A stretch of DNA of 64,000 nucleotides from Xanthostigma xanthostigma (GCA_963575645.1 OY754467.1:40297108-40361107); one strand, 5' to 3'. Positions 10,442 through 22,725 are shown, counted from the first letter of the stretch. Translations and numbers: made by a program. Notes: generated by a model from the letters alone, not told the origin.

Positions 10442-10692
10442 AAATAAAATTATCGACAAATTTTTCAGACAAATATATTAATAAAAAATAATTAATTAAT
10501 ACATTGACGTTTCGGTCCGGATTTGGAAATTCTTCAGAACTGATCTAAGAAATATAATTAGAAATTAATTATTTTTATATTTTTTAGATCAGTTCTGAAG
10601 AAGATCCAAATTCGGACCGAAACTTCATTGTATTAATTATTATTTTTTGTTAATATATTTGTCTGAAAAATTGGTCGATAATTTTATTTATT
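10442..10692. mobile_element. Foldback element, family C, copy 1
   Basis: 'aaaattatcgacaaattttt', 'acatattaat'-type A/T sequence and 'gacgtttcggtccggatttg' on the left are mirrored by 'caaattcggaccgaaac' and 'aaaaattggtcgataatttt' on the right. The centre is about 60 bases. Truncated relatives occur at 39065-39240 and 57084-57160, and the trailing 'cagacgttaatcaa' is shared with the latter. Confidence 0.85.
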
Positions 10693-10725
10693 GAAGAATT
10701 ATAATCAGACGTTAATCAAAGATTT

Positions 10726-11439
10726 GAATAATAATAGTAATTTTTTAATCATAAAACATGTATGTGTATAATTATATTATACCGTTTATTATTACGTTTC
10801 TAGTGTCCACGTGTTATTTTGAAATATAGTAGGTGTCAGAAAATAATAATTAATGATTCACATATTTCTAATGATATAGTTTGTACAATTATAGATTATT
10901 ATTATTATTACAACGGATCAACTGTGTTGGGCTAATTGAATTTTTATTGAAATTATTTACATAACATCGTATCAGCTGTGTTCAGATTTGCCTATCGTAA
11001 ATTTTATTAATGTGACTTGTATACGCTTAGTTTGTACCGCATTGTAAAAAAATTACAGCCAAATGAGCGACGGGACCATTTCAACTTCAAAATGTTGACA
11101 TTTGGTAGATATATAGGTACTATATAGTATAATAAGAAAATGAAATTTCTGATATCGCGTGACGTGACGCGGGTAATGGCTAGTATTCAATATGACATTT
11201 GGTATTCATTGCCATGGTTACCTACATAATATGTTCCACGTCATGTAAAAATTAATCAAAGCATGCTTAACTAGTTTATTTCTGACAGATCTACAAAACA
11301 AAAGAACAGCTGATTTTTTTTAATTTTCAAAATATTTACAAAACTACAAAGCTTAAAAGAAAAAAATTTAACGAAACTTTGCTGGAAAAATAAATAAAAT
11401 AATTATTAGCCGTTATGAAAAGTAGGTATACCGTTATTA
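10726..11439. other. No feature recognised
   Basis: AT-rich DNA with no convincing frame. A short CpG-containing patch, 'cgcgtgacgtgacgcgggt', lies near 11155. Confidence 0.5.
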
Positions 11440-11765
11440 TAAAAAACACCGTTATTGCATATAGGTATCTCTTCTACGCATGCGCTGATTTTCCCACAAA
11501 ACAATAGGGCTCTTCATATTTGCATACCAAACATCCTCTCAAAATTTGGTTTCAATCCGCTCATGCGTTTGACCTGTATCGTTCTCACAGACTATCAGAC
11601 TACCAGACTAACAGACAAACAGATTAACAGACTAACAGACGCACAGAGTTTTTCCAAAATATGTTTTTTGGATTCGGCGGAACTCAAAACGGAAAGATAT
11701 TGTAAAATTTTTGAAAAGTGATTTTTGACCTAAACTAGTACTATTCCCCACTTGTGGGTTGGAAT
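11440..11765 (+). repeat. Dispersed repeat with an 'acagactaac' tandem tract
   Basis: It contains 'aaatttggtttcaatccgct', also present near 50165, and an imperfect tandem of about 10 bases at 11584-11648. Its end, 'ccccacttgtgggttgg', recurs near 10300. The 88-codon frame across it is not protein-like. Confidence 0.6.
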
Positions 11766-11769
11766 GGTA

Positions 11770-12815
11770 AGAGATTTTTTATAGAACGTCATAAAAAATT
11801 GACATTTTTAAATCCTCATTATGGATATGATAGACATCCAATAATTTATTGACTCTGCCAAATGCTGCAGTACAATAATTTTGGTTTCACTCGGGTACAA
11901 AACTCGCTAAGTTTCGATTAAGACAATGCTCGTGACAAAAGCGACATTTCCGCTAGAAAAGCCACGGGAAAAAATTAGTTTCAATAAGAAAGCGCAAACA
12001 AGCAAATAATTAACAGAAATACACAGGATAATTCGTATTTCGAGATATTTTTATACACTTTTTCCGTATTTAGTGTAAAACGTTCTAGAATAATTTGCAT
12101 ACGATTTTTTTATAAAAATGCAAACTAACTAAATATTTGTTTACAATTTTACTATCAAACAAGTTTTTTGATATTAATTTTGTCAACATGTTGTTGCGAG
12201 AAAAATAGATGTGTTTTCAATAGGGTTTAAAAATAAAGAATACTTAATATATTATTAAATATATTTTAATATGTAATAAGACTTTTTCCGTTTATTAATA
12301 AGAATTAAAGTGGTGAAAGTTCATGAAAAAATATTTAAGTGTTTTAATTTTTGACATTTATAGTTGGCTCAGAAGATTTTCAGTTACTTGATACCAAAAC
12401 AAGAAAAACGGAAATAATGAACCGTGGGTGTAAGTCGTAACAACTATTAACAATTATATCAAAGCTTTGGTTTCTTTTCTGTTTAACAGCGTCCAGATGT
12501 AATTATTGTTATCTCTGCAATTTTTCATCTCAACTTATTTATTGACATCATTAAAAATGACCTCGAAATAATTTAAAAATCTAATTTGCATAAATAACAA
12601 AAATCCTGTAGGCGACAAATTCAAATTGCAATAGTCTGTTGTGACACCTGCAATTTTATTTTATCTTTATTTAGTTGCTTTTGACAGTAGAAAAACTATA
12701 AATAATAATATAATATTTTTATTCAACCAAAGATCATGCAGTATAGGATACGTCAGTAGAGACAGATAAATTAATCAATGAGAAAATATCAAAGTTTAAT
12801 TAAATTTTAGACTTA
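11770..12815. other. No feature recognised
   Basis: AT-rich sequence on both strands with only very short frames and no terminal repeat or RNA motif I can support. Confidence 0.5.
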
Positions 12816-12819
12816 AAAA

Positions 12820-13664
12820 CACCATTACTTCTAAACAACTAATGATACTGAGGTGCTCGATTCAGCGCGATTGTTTCTATAAAAAAAAAACCCTCAGTCG
12901 TTTGGAAACAATATCTCGCAGATTTCTGAAAAATGGAAAAAGTAAGAAGGGTCTTCCCCTTCTTACAAAATTGAAAAATAAATTCGCTCTGTTTCGTTTG
13001 ATATTATGTATGTACTTATAGAAATAGTCATTCTGAATCGATTCCGACCATCCGCAATCCTGTATCTCTTTTAATTTATGAGATATAGCCAATTTTAATT
13101 GTTTAAATTTTTATACATTTTAAACCGCCATAACTTCTAAACTAATTGAGATACGAATTTGCGCTTAGGTCTAATCGATTCAGCGTACTTTTTTCTAAAA
13201 GCCACGTCAATGTTAATCATATTTATATATTTTTCCAAATATCAAAAATCTTTTCATGTTTTCATGCGTTTTGCAAGTTTTTAAGGCACTAAGTAATCGA
13301 ATTTTGGCCCGTTTTATTTTAACTAAACTTACATATAGAAAAAGTCAAGCTGAATCGATTCCGACAACCCGCAACTCTGTATCACTTTTAGTTTCATGGA
13401 TATGAGCATTTATTTACATTATTTGAGACAAACTTAAAAACGCCATAATTTCTAAACTACTTATGATACAGAGCTGGGAGTAGTCGGAATCGTTTCAGCG
13501 CGATTTTTTCTATACGAATAACCTCAGTTGTAAGTCGTTTCTAAACAAAATCTCACAGATTTATGAGTTTTCTTAAAATCGGAAAAAGTAAGAAGAGTTC
13601 CCCATTCTTACAAAATTGAAAAATTTTTGAAAAATAAATTCGCTTTGTTTCGTTTGACATTAGG
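12820..13664. repeat. Array of modules in alternating orientation
   Basis: Forward modules with 'cttctaaacta' followed by 'gattcagcgcgattt' lie near 12835, 13125 and 13440. Reverse modules with 'ctgaatcgattccgac' followed by 'ctgtatctctttta' lie near 13030 and 13345. Forward modules repeat about every 300 bases. The first and last also share 'aaaaagtaagaag' and 'cttacaaaattgaaaaa'. The same module type fills the interior of the hAT element at 51148-52038. Confidence 0.75.
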
Positions 13665-13669
13665 CTCTT

Positions 13670-15270
13670 TTCGAGAGCTATTGTATAAATATAGTTGAAT
13701 TGTTATATTTTCAAATTCCCTTCGGCGTCACATATTTATTTCATCATTCTTCTTTACAAGTTATAAATAAAAAACGACCATTGCTTTTTTACATAAATAA
13801 TAATATGAACGTTTTGGTTGTTTATTATAATTTATGTTCTAAAACCTCCGTATTAATTTATATACTATATCTCATTATTATTCATAGAATTATTTTACAA
13901 TACAGAACTCTGCGAATATACTTTAGATTCAAATCACCTAATCCCTTTTTTACATCTCTCTTTTTTTGTAAACGTAATCCGTATATCATTTTCATTCAAA
14001 CACCAAATTGAAAAAACATACAATAAATCAGGACGCTCAATGACATGCACAAAACAAGAGACAGTCGATCACTATTACAAAATGGCCACACAAAATGACT
14101 CGTCATATTATAAGGTGTTGGAAATTAAATTAAATCTTTTTCAGTAAATGTCGTGGATTTATTACACATAATACCGTTATATTGGTATAGATTTTCTGAA
14201 TGCATCTGCGTTCTGTATGTAGGACTCTAGGTAGTTATTCCACTGCTGTGGGCGGGTTTAGTATTCAGATATCCCACTGCGTCGGTCAAGTAGAGTTCAG
14301 TCTTGTATCTTGTACGCATGACCAACGGTTGAATTTTGGGGTCGATAACAAGGGTAGCGTTCGACCTATTAGAGAGCTGCATACTTCTCTCGCTTTCAAA
14401 GCTGAAGGAAATGTACTATGTAGTTATATTAAGCTCATTCAGTTATAGTCTAAGATAGTAATGTCACAGCGAATATGAAAAACTTCGCATTTGGTTAGAA
14501 ATTCAATATTATTATAAAGTAGCGTATTTTTTCAATCTATTTACAAACTTCTTGTTAGGGTACATATACGAGACAGAGACTAAATTATAGACGCTCAACA
14601 ACAATCTAGAGTCTAGACGACGTGTATAAAGGAATATCATTTTTTTTGCCTCATAGCATTACATCACTCTTTAACTCCGTTAATTATCCTTTTTTATATC
14701 TCTAAATTTTTATTGATTGTTCAGTCTATACGGAACTGTTATGAAAACTCTGTATTCTAATTTCTGTCTAATACAAACGAGATGTCACTCACCACATTTC
14801 CATCGCAGTGTGTCAGATTGGGCTCGCAATGGTTGAAAACAGTACGGATCAGAAAGGAAATCTGAGCTAAAAAAATGCTACTTTACCTATTTATTCAAAA
14901 CAACGAAAAAAACGGATAAGAAAAGCACAGAGAGGCGTATCTTTTTTTATGTATAAATGAATTTGTATGAAATGTCGTGACAGATATATTTAACTTTCAG
15001 ATTCTTTTTGCACATAATATAGAATAATAGCTTTTGATGTCTGTATAGAGACATTATAATGTCTCATTTAACACTACTGCATAAAGCAAAACAAAAAAAT
15101 GCGATCTTGTCAATCCAACAATAATTTCCAAAAACGACTTGTCTGTTACCGTTTATAAGAGGAACAGAGACAGCAGAACGACACAAAGCAGGCGTAGTTT
15201 TTGTAAACAACTCAAATGAAATGCAATATGGCCGCATACAGTGGTGACACCAGCTGTCAGAAAATATTAT
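13670..15270. other. No confirmed gene; unassigned frame at 14200-14448
   Basis: An 82-codon plus-strand frame begins MHLRSVCRTLGSYSTAVGG and lies in slightly less AT-rich sequence (about 14200-14400). I recognise no domain. It could be a fragment of an old element or an exon, but nothing here proves either. The rest is AT-rich and featureless. Confidence 0.35.
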
Positions 15271-15274
15271 TATG

Positions 15275-15330
15275 ATGTTAAATTCAGCTATTTTATAGGG
15301 GATCTGTGCAAAAAAAAAGATAGTGTGTAT
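15275..15330 (+). repeat. Short dispersed block (family H)
   Basis: 'aaattcagctattttatagg' followed by 'tgtgcaaaaaaaaaga'. Similar blocks occur near 16930 (minus), 17545, 32607, 38825 (minus), 38925 and 40705. Confidence 0.65.
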
Positions 15331-16370
15331 CTCGAACGTTATATTTTAATGGCTCGTGTAAAATCATGGTTTAGTAAATACATAAACTACTATTTTGTTA
15401 TTCTTAAAAAATCAAAATCAACCTTTAAATACACTACTTATTACGAAGCGAAAATCCATACTGCGTCTCGGATGACAATGCAGAATATTTATAAATACTT
15501 AGATGCTACAAATTGAATATTGTGATTGACATGTTTCTTGAATGGAGGCGTACATATATCATAGAGGCAGTAATTGATCACAAATTAAATCTTTTACGCT
15601 ATAGATATGTTCTTGAAGGCTATTGATACGAGGTGATTTTTCACAAAAAGCTCATTAAACTTCGATTACCTACCTCATAAAAGAAGATAAAACTATAAAC
15701 ATTTTTTATGAGTTAACATCTCACCTCGCGTACTCCTAAAAAAATGATATGTATACGAGTTTAATCTCAAAAAGATAATGTGACGAAAAAGGGAACGGAT
15801 ACAAAACCAGTGCGTGGTCAAGTCATTGAATTCTACACTCATTCACATACTATGGGAGTACTAACTGGACAATTACAAATCACAACACAGCGAAATGTAG
15901 AAACATTTTCTTCCCAAGTTCATAAGTAAATGTAAGTATGACGAAGTATTAATTTTGATGATTAATTTTAGATAACAATTTCAGTTTTAAGGAAACAGCT
16001 CGTGTGAACAGTGGTAACTTGTAAAATAATTGTGTCTGGGGGCTTGATTCAAAATCGCGCACTCAACGCTTGTCATCTGAACGTAACCCAATACATTTTT
16101 TAATGTTTGACTTCTAGAAACTTGCATTGTCATTTGTGATGTACAGTATAAAAAAACATAGTGGTAAACCCCACTGGGTTATATTGTGGACCAATTGCAT
16201 TCAATGCACTACGTTAAATGCACTCTCTTTTGTACACCGCAGGTGTTATGAATAATCCACGCGTTTTTTTTTAAACACTATCCGGTGTCAGATCGGGATT
16301 AAGTTCTAAATCCACCTGGCATGGATCAATTTAATATTGAAGTATAAATACAGGTGCTCAAACAAACAAA
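15331..16370. other. No feature recognised
   Basis: The 91-codon frame that begins at 15241 overlaps the family H block and has no recognisable domain. The remainder is AT-rich without structure I can name. Confidence 0.45.
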
Positions 16371-16376
16371 AAAAAA

Positions 16377-16638
16377 GACGGATTGCACTCCGGGAGTGCT
16401 GGCAGAAGTCAAAACTTGAAAATTAACGTCTTACGAATTTTCGATCAAAATGGTTTGTATCATAGATTGCATTTCTATGTACGATATTTCAACGCTAGAT
16501 GTCTAACGTTGTATAAATAAAAAATTTTCGATCAGGTCACTTGTCCTGACGCGGTCACGTGACCTGACGCGAGTTTAACATTTTTTACCCATTACAAAAA
16601 AAGTGTACAACGCCGCTAAAGAAGTTTTTACTTCAAAA
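16377..16638 (+). repeat. Dispersed repeat family D, copy 1
   Basis: It matches 41080-41301 closely, including 'gcactcc', 'ttttcgatcaaaatggtttg', 'tttcaacgctagatgtctaa' and 'gtgtacaacgccgctaaaga'. The copies differ in the middle, where this one has two 'cctgacgcg' blocks. It is non-coding. Confidence 0.8.
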
Positions 16639-17130
16639 ATTTATTTAGGTACCTATTGATACTCTATCTTAAGAAAATCAATAAAACAACGGTTTCAAAA
16701 AGAACGGGAAAATGTGAAAAGAAAAACATTTTTAAAACCGAACACCTCTCTATAAAGATGTTATCAATGCAGTGATTATTTAATAGTTTCGTTTCAAAAA
16801 GGTATTTCAATTTTGTACATTTGATGTTTATATAATAAAGAAATTTAATGTTTTTAGCTTACTTGAAAGCTAGTAATGTTTCAACAGCCACACTAATCAT
16901 GGTAACATTACGTTCGGTATACATTACTACATTTTTTGCACGTACCTCCTATAAAATAGTTGATTTTCATAAGTATATATTTATAATATCTGGCAATACC
17001 GTGTTCGGCCATATTGGAATCTATTTACGAAGACTACGCCTTTGCTATATTTGTTGATCATATGGTTTTAAATAGAAATTACTGCTACTGGATTAATGAA
17101 ATCCATATATCTATTAATTAGCTATATGAA
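16639..17130. other. AT-rich; minus-strand family H block near 16930
   Basis: 'tgcacgtacctcctataaaa' followed by 'tagttgattttcat' is the reverse of the family H block. The 69-codon frame over it is not protein-like. Confidence 0.5.
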
Positions 17131-17132
17131 TC

Positions 17133-17212
17133 ATTGTCTATCTACTCAATTATGTACGGTGAGTGAACGCAACAAAGCGTATCGAAAATATATCTGCGTC
17201 TCTTTCTTCGAT
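17133..17212 (+). repeat. Dispersed repeat family I, copy 1
   Basis: 'cggtgagtgaacgcaacaaa' and 'tctgcgtctctttcttcga' match 59866-59943 in reverse orientation. Confidence 0.7.
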
Positions 17213-17384
17213 GTAATTCCCTGATTTCTTTGATGATAGATTGATGTACTAACTTGCATACTTTGTCTTTTCCTATGACATTAACATAAACGTACCCGGC
17301 TTTGAGCCCAAGAGGGGGCAAATTATAAATTTCTTAAGCCGGGTCTCCCGTGCTTGTTTTGCTCCTTGGATACGCCAATGCTTA

Positions 17385-17468
17385 CGGCTTAAAAAAAACA
17401 GAAATATACCTTTGCACCCTAATGGTTCGGTTGCGATTTTATTCCTATGCTCGGTATAGAATAAAAGT
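17385..17468 (+). repeat. Dispersed repeat family E, copy 1
   Basis: It shares 'cctaatggttcggttgcgat' and 'attcctatgctcggtata' with copies near 33537, 59421 (minus) and 62153 (minus). A family H block follows at about 17545. Confidence 0.75.
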
Positions 17469-17599
17469 GTTATGGCAAAATCACATTTTTTTTTTGTTTT
17501 ATTTTTTAGTGCGAAATGAGTCAATTTACAATCTCTTTGCTGACATGAAAAACAGGTATTTTATATAGGGAGTCGTGCAAAAATAGTGTTTCGTGTTTT

Positions 17600-19425
17600 T
17601 AGCACTCTTTAAATAAAAAAAATCTGCACCAATATACAACAGTTACGGAATTAATAACCGATTTTAAAAATAAAACCTGCCTTTTAATAAGGAATATGAT
17701 TTATTTCTTTCCTTGGTAATTATTGCACTTTGCGTATATATTTTATTGTAGAATTTCAACCCATAAATCCAACCCTGTCACTTTATTCTTACAGGAATAT
17801 GAGACAGAACAGTACACCTTTAGCGGTGACCTTTTATATTCTGTGACCCCGTACCTCCATATTTCATAATTCTACAGCACGCATACACCGGCACTGGACT
17901 AGCTGGACATTATTTCTATTTAACGTGTTCTGTCATATTCACTTTATAAATACAGTAAAACGTCTCTTATGACCATATTCACCGAACGTAAATAGTTATT
18001 TATTCGGTTCATTTGTTTCATCCATCCGAATAAGTAGCGATAATTCAATTCACCAAGCATAATTATGTTTACTGCAGATATAAATCTATTCTGTCCGAAT
18101 TCACGGATATAAATATTTTTTCGCCTGAGAAAATAATGGCCGCCACATAGATTATAATACCTAACCTATAAACATGAAGTATTATATCTGCATTCTGCAC
18201 TTTGCTGGTGTGAATTTATTTATGTGTTGTTTATTAACCTTTTCTGAAGCGTATAGTTGTAAAACATTAAAGTTAGTGGAAGTTTTGTGTGCAATTAGGT
18301 TAGGATAAAACATTATTATTTTAATGAAACTTTTTTTGACGTTTACACTAACGCCATCGGTCGGATTTTTGGGTAAACGTCACAATATTCAACAAAAATA
18401 CCAAGGAGTATAGTGCAGTGTGTATTAATTCTTCAACTAACTATTTTACCTGATAATTTGGTTGGTGAATTGAAAGTAAATTTTATTGTAACGAATAAAT
18501 TTGTTCCAAGATTAGTAATTTCTATCTTTAATAATGTTCGATATAGTATATGGCTATTAATCGACTAAATTCGAAACATGTCTTTTTCCGACATTAGATA
18601 TTATTTGAATTTGAAACCCGCTATCGGTTTCCCGGAATAGTAACCGTTATTAAAAAACGGGTGCGTGTACTTTGCGTCAGAAGTTATACTTCTTTGACAT
18701 GATTAAAAACTAATTTTCAATTTGCATAAAAATATTTTTTTGAAATAAAATAATAAAATGACAGGAGTGAGCCCTTTTCTGCGAGCAACTTCACTGTGTT
18801 AATTTTTTATGTTACAGTATCGTAAACATTCACTCTCATCATTTTTTCATAATGTGTCAAAAAAGTATAACTTAAAACATTAGTGGAGTCGTATAAAAAC
18901 ATGTTTTTAACCATTTTATTTACTTGTTAGTGTGCTAATTGAAATCAAATCTTGCGGACTAGTTTTGACGTCGCTCCACGCCTCCGGTCGATTTGAAAAT
19001 GTATACATATTCGTAGTTTCGATGACAATACAATATTTTTTTTATCTAATTTGCATAACCAATTGTTTCGCCATCAAAACTTTCCTAATTGTCCCGCTGC
19101 TTCCGCCATAAATGCTCCGTTTCTCCCACCATGCGAAAGATGAACAATCTATTAAGCTCACTCTAGTGGCTGTTGCAAACTAAATATTTTCATTTTTCCA
19201 AAAAGCATACTTGTTTAAAAATGTTAGCCAAAAACGTATATTAGTTCAGTTTAAAATTGATGCTTTAACATATTTGAACACAATTTTCTTAGAACGACTA
19301 CTTTTTTTAAGAAGAAGTAACAAATATAATAGTTCCTTTAACAAATCTCTAATTTATTAGCCGTCAATATTTTGACAATAGACAACATTTTTACAATAGA
19401 CAAGATTTTTTTTGTTAAAAATTAA
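17600..19425. other. No gene recognised; degraded DNA-transposon ends
   Basis: 'tacagtaaaacgtctcttat' near 17952 resembles a pogo/Tigger-type terminus, and a related end lies near 54384, but no partner end is visible. A stretch near 18330-18390 recalls family B. 'tttcgatgacaatacaatat' near 19017 recurs in the duplicated unit near 34250. Confidence 0.4.
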
Positions 19426-19430
19426 CCAGT

Positions 19431-19662
19431 GACCCGGCCTCGCCTGAATTTATAGATTGCCACCGTTTTTTCGTCGACATACGTTGCAAAATTGGCTACC
19501 ACCAAAAGCGCTTTTATTTAAACGCGTTATATAGCCTATGTCCATCCTGAAGGTCCATTCTAAACAACGGTGAAAAAATTTTGAAATCGAATGAGTAGTT
19601 TTAGAGATTACCTCCTACACTCAAACTTATAAACTTTAACTCTTTATAATATTATTCTAGGT
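19431..19662 (-). mobile_element. Helitron family 1 copy
   Basis: The plus strand begins 'cccggcctcgcctgaattt' and ends 'ttataatattattctagg'. That is the reverse of a Helitron starting TCTA-TAATATTAT and ending near a CTAG terminus. The internal blocks 'tcctgaaggtccattcta' and 'gagattacctcctacac' are shared with the 44.4 and 49.0 kb copies. Confidence 0.7.
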
Positions 19663-19669
19663 GGATATA

Positions 19670-20270
19670 ATGTTAGTCGGATCGTGTTTATTAAACCGTC
19701 ATTTCTAGTATGCGCTATACGTATTTATAATAATTAATGGATTGCATGGCACACTCCACTTACTATAAATAGGGGGTAAGAACACAATTATCTTATTACG
19801 AATAACTGGTATTCATTCAAGAGAGATTTCACTGTACATACTTATATAACACGCTCTGTTGTTGGCTAGGGTCCCAAACCCATGTTGTTAGTGTTGTTAA
19901 CAGTCAACAACATGTTATGTTTTATGTATTAACAAGCGAGAAATGTTGTATTGTGTCATTATTTAAGACGCGTGTTAAAATTTTCATTCAATGAAAGTTT
20001 ACTAAATGTATGCCGATTTGTTGAAATGATGACCTATCGATTCCTGCGTTTATTTCTGTTATATTTGCTTTGTCATTAAGGTAGTACGAGCACCAAGGCA
20101 ATTTTAAATAAAAGGCTTGATTTTTTTATATGAAGTTGGACTAAGTCTAAACCAATTCTGACAATTTTAGAGGGGGTTGCCCGATTATTTAAATAAATAA
20201 ATGACTTCAAAAGTAGGCATATTTAACATTGGCTTCATGGTAAAATGGTAGATGGATGATATGTTTTCAT
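19670..20270. other. No feature recognised
   Basis: AT-rich. A small imperfect palindrome built from 'gttgttaacagtcaacaac' lies near 19900. Confidence 0.5.
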
Positions 20271-20274
20271 TGAT

Positions 20275-20513
20275 TTCTCCAAAACTAGTCGGTGGAAATA
20301 AAAAAAAAAACTATTTAAATTAAAGTTAAAACCTTAATAAACTATTGAAAACAAAAAAAAAACCGCTGTGCCCGACTAATTAAAATGATATTTAATTAAA
20401 AAGATTAAATATCTTTTCAATTAGTCGGGCACAACGGTTTTTTTTTGTTTTCAATAATTTGTTATAAGGTTTTAACTTTAATTTAAATAGGTTTTTTTTA
20501 ATAGTTTTGGAGA
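20275..20513. mobile_element. Foldback element (239 bp)
   Basis: 'tctccaaaact' and 'ttaaattaaagttaaaacc' on the left are mirrored on the right by 'ggttttaactttaatttaaa' and 'agttttggaga'. The inner arms 'accgctgtgcccgactaatt' and 'aattagtcgggcacaacggt' surround a short centre near 20398. Confidence 0.88.
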
Positions 20514-21590
20514 ATTAGTTCATTAACTTATACCTTTAGCAGTAGGTCTTAGACGCAAACATTTTTGTCAAGTCAAATAAATTTGCGACATTTATTTTCC
20601 TTTTTTACCTGGTGTAAACCGACAAGTACAAAGAAGAAGAAAGATAATATACTTATACTAAACGGTACTAAACTTTGATAAAAACTATTTTTGGATTCTT
20701 ACTCAGTGCTGCTAAATCTGAAAAGAAGTAAAAAAATATAAAATTTCTTTAGGAAATTACAAAAACCGGCTTTAAAATAAAGTGTTTTTTTTTGTTTTTT
20801 TTTTTTTTTTTTGAGGAAATGAATTCTGTCAACGATTGAGTCGACTGTTTGTTCCAGAGTTAAATGACTTCATTTTAGAGCAACATTAAAAACTGTTCCG
20901 GGGTGAACAGCGTTCATTAATAAAAATACAGACGACATATCCGGAAATGGAGTTGAATTATTGTTCGAACGGCGCATGAAGGCTGTCTGCCAATGACCAA
21001 AGGGAGGATGTAGCTCCGAGCTACATGGCACTATGTACAAGTTCATGCATATATTTGTTTGGCAATTACCTAAGCAAACATCACTTTAGACTGTATATTC
21101 TCATACATGCATTGTTTGATATTAAACAGGTTTGTATTCAAAAATATCAACATTTAAAAAAATGTGTACGTGTATAACTTTTACGCGCGGTTGAAGTAAA
21201 ACATATAAGCAATACATATAATATGTGCGGTTCACAGTGTGTACAGTATACACACTGTGAACCGCACATAGATGTATACAGATAAATAACTGATAAAAAT
21301 GACGAAAACTGAAAAATCGGTTCAGTAATCCTTGAAACTATACATTTTATTCATTCAACTAACTTCGGTAAAATTCATTACAAAAATAACTCTCGCAGTA
21401 AGTGGGCTTTGGTAACCCGTTTTTATATATTGAAAGAATTTTTAGTTAGGTATATAATGTATAAACAAACTTAGTACGCCAGTCAAACATGCTACATTTT
21501 TTCTTAATGTCAATTCACTGAATAGCCCCATCGCGAATTTCACTAAACATGCCTAAAGTAGTGTTACTTAAAAAATAATAATAAATTAGA
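20514..21590. other. AT-rich; no gene recognised apart from the hairpin at 21222
   Basis: A long T-run occurs near 20788. No coding frame of note. Confidence 0.5.
21222..21270. repeat. Perfect 22-bp-stem hairpin
   Basis: The arm tatgtgcggttcacagtgtg plus 'ta' is followed by a 5-base loop and its exact reverse complement. There is no T-run after it, so a transcription terminator role is not supported. Confidence 0.9.
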
Positions 21591-21595
21591 AATAC

Positions 21596-21892
21596 CAGTG
21601 GCGGATTTACACATTTCCTAAGTATAGGCTTTTAAATTTTTGCCGCCCTTAACTCTATAATTGTCAGTTCCTAGATTATTTTGACAATCCATCAATTTGG
21701 TTGAAATTGAATAAGAAATAGTTTTTGGGTATATTTCTGAGCTAATCAAAGCTTAAACATGTCGGACTAACAAGGCGGGGTAATGTATGCTACTTACACA
21801 ATAATGTACATTCAAATAATCTTTATTTCCTGCCCCTAAAAAATGCCGCCCTAGGCTCAAGCCTACTCAGCCTGCTGGCAAATCCGCCACTG
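21596..21892. mobile_element. hAT non-autonomous element (297 bp)
   Basis: The ends CAGTGGCGGATTTAC and 'caaatccgccactg' are inverted repeats. A perfect 8-bp duplication, agaaatac, flanks them at 21588-21595 and 21893-21900. The interior carries 'tgccgccctaggctcaagcc' and no open frame. A relative lies at 59551-59772. Confidence 0.95.
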
Positions 21893-21897
21893 AGAAA

Positions 21898-22345
21898 TAC
21901 AATAATAATAATAATAATCCGTTTAACGTCTGTTTCACGACTTTATGTTGTTACAGACGCCATTCGCATCATTACTATTTTCCATCTATCACCCTAATTC
22001 CCGTTATTTTCTATATTTTTAAACTTCCACTTAATTAATAGCAATGGGCTGAATTTTAGCACATCGGGATAAGGTAGGCAAATTTTGAGCATAGGAGTTT
22101 GACAGGTAATCGGCCATGGCCTTGAATAAGGAACCATTTTGATATTTATCTGGAATTTTAAGGGACACCAACCTCAACAAGATGGCCTATACAGGAATTT
22201 CCGTTTCTCGGCGAGACGCAGCAGGAAAAAGTCTCAGCCACATCTGCCCCCGCCGGGATTCGAACCTGGTACCTCTCTAATGCTCTCTCTAATGCTCTCT
22301 CTAATGCTCTAGTGCTCTCACTACTACGCCGCCCCACTCGGTAAT
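21898..22345 (-). mobile_element. tRNA-derived SINE with expanded head
   Basis: On the minus strand the head has a perfect B box, GGTTCGAATCC (22256-22266), and an upstream A-box-like 'gtagtagtgagagc'. Between them, 'taatgctctctc'-type units are repeated about three times, which lengthens the region where an anticodon arm would be. The body continues to a 3' tail of ATT repeats (21900-21920). A second copy without the head lies at 35585-35928. Pol III would transcribe it from the 22345 side. Confidence 0.82.
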
Positions 22346-22482
22346 AAATTGAAAATATGCATTGGTACTAGTCCCAAACGATTCCGGCTGTTGGTGACCT
22401 TAATAATAAAAAGAGAAGGGCTATTTATCGACGAGACGGAATGAGACAACATCGCAAAAATTATAAATTCAATTGTTTATAG

Positions 22483-22725
22483 TCCCAACCTGGAATTGTA
22501 TTCCCCGAGCACTTAGAGAACGCTGTATATGCGGAGAATGGGTACTCCGCGTGTGTTTTGTTTGTTGAATGCATGGACGTGTGGCGGTCGACCGCGACTC
22601 TCGCGGCGGAAATTGATATTGATGTGCCGCCGTACGTGTGCCCGGAGCACCGGTGCGGCGGTAGTCTATTCCATGTTCCCTCGAGTCCTTTATTTAGAAT
22701 ACCGTTTCATGCTATCATATAGAAT
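22483..22725 (+). other. GC-rich, exon-like patch of unknown origin
   Basis: The stretch 22530-22680 is much richer in G and C than its surroundings. One plus frame opens after a stop at 22482-22484 and reads through AENGYSACVLFVECMDVW, STATLAAEIDIDVPPYVCP and EHRCGGSLFHVPSSP before a stop. It has GC-ending codons and four cysteines. Another plus frame from 22529 and a minus frame over the same bases are also open, so strand and frame are uncertain. The left edge, 'ggaattgtattccccg', resembles a dispersed repeat near 2700, which argues against a simple exon. No family is recognised. Confidence 0.3.

Noticed and set aside
14200-14448. 82-codon frame as a host exon
   Set aside because: Slightly raised GC is the only support; no domain, no clear splice sites and no second line of evidence.
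17952-17972. Complete Tigger-type element near 17.95 kb
   Set aside because: Only one terminus is visible; no inverted partner or TA duplication could be found.
21222-21270. Transcription terminator hairpin
   Set aside because: No T-run follows, no gene ends nearby, and the genome is eukaryotic.
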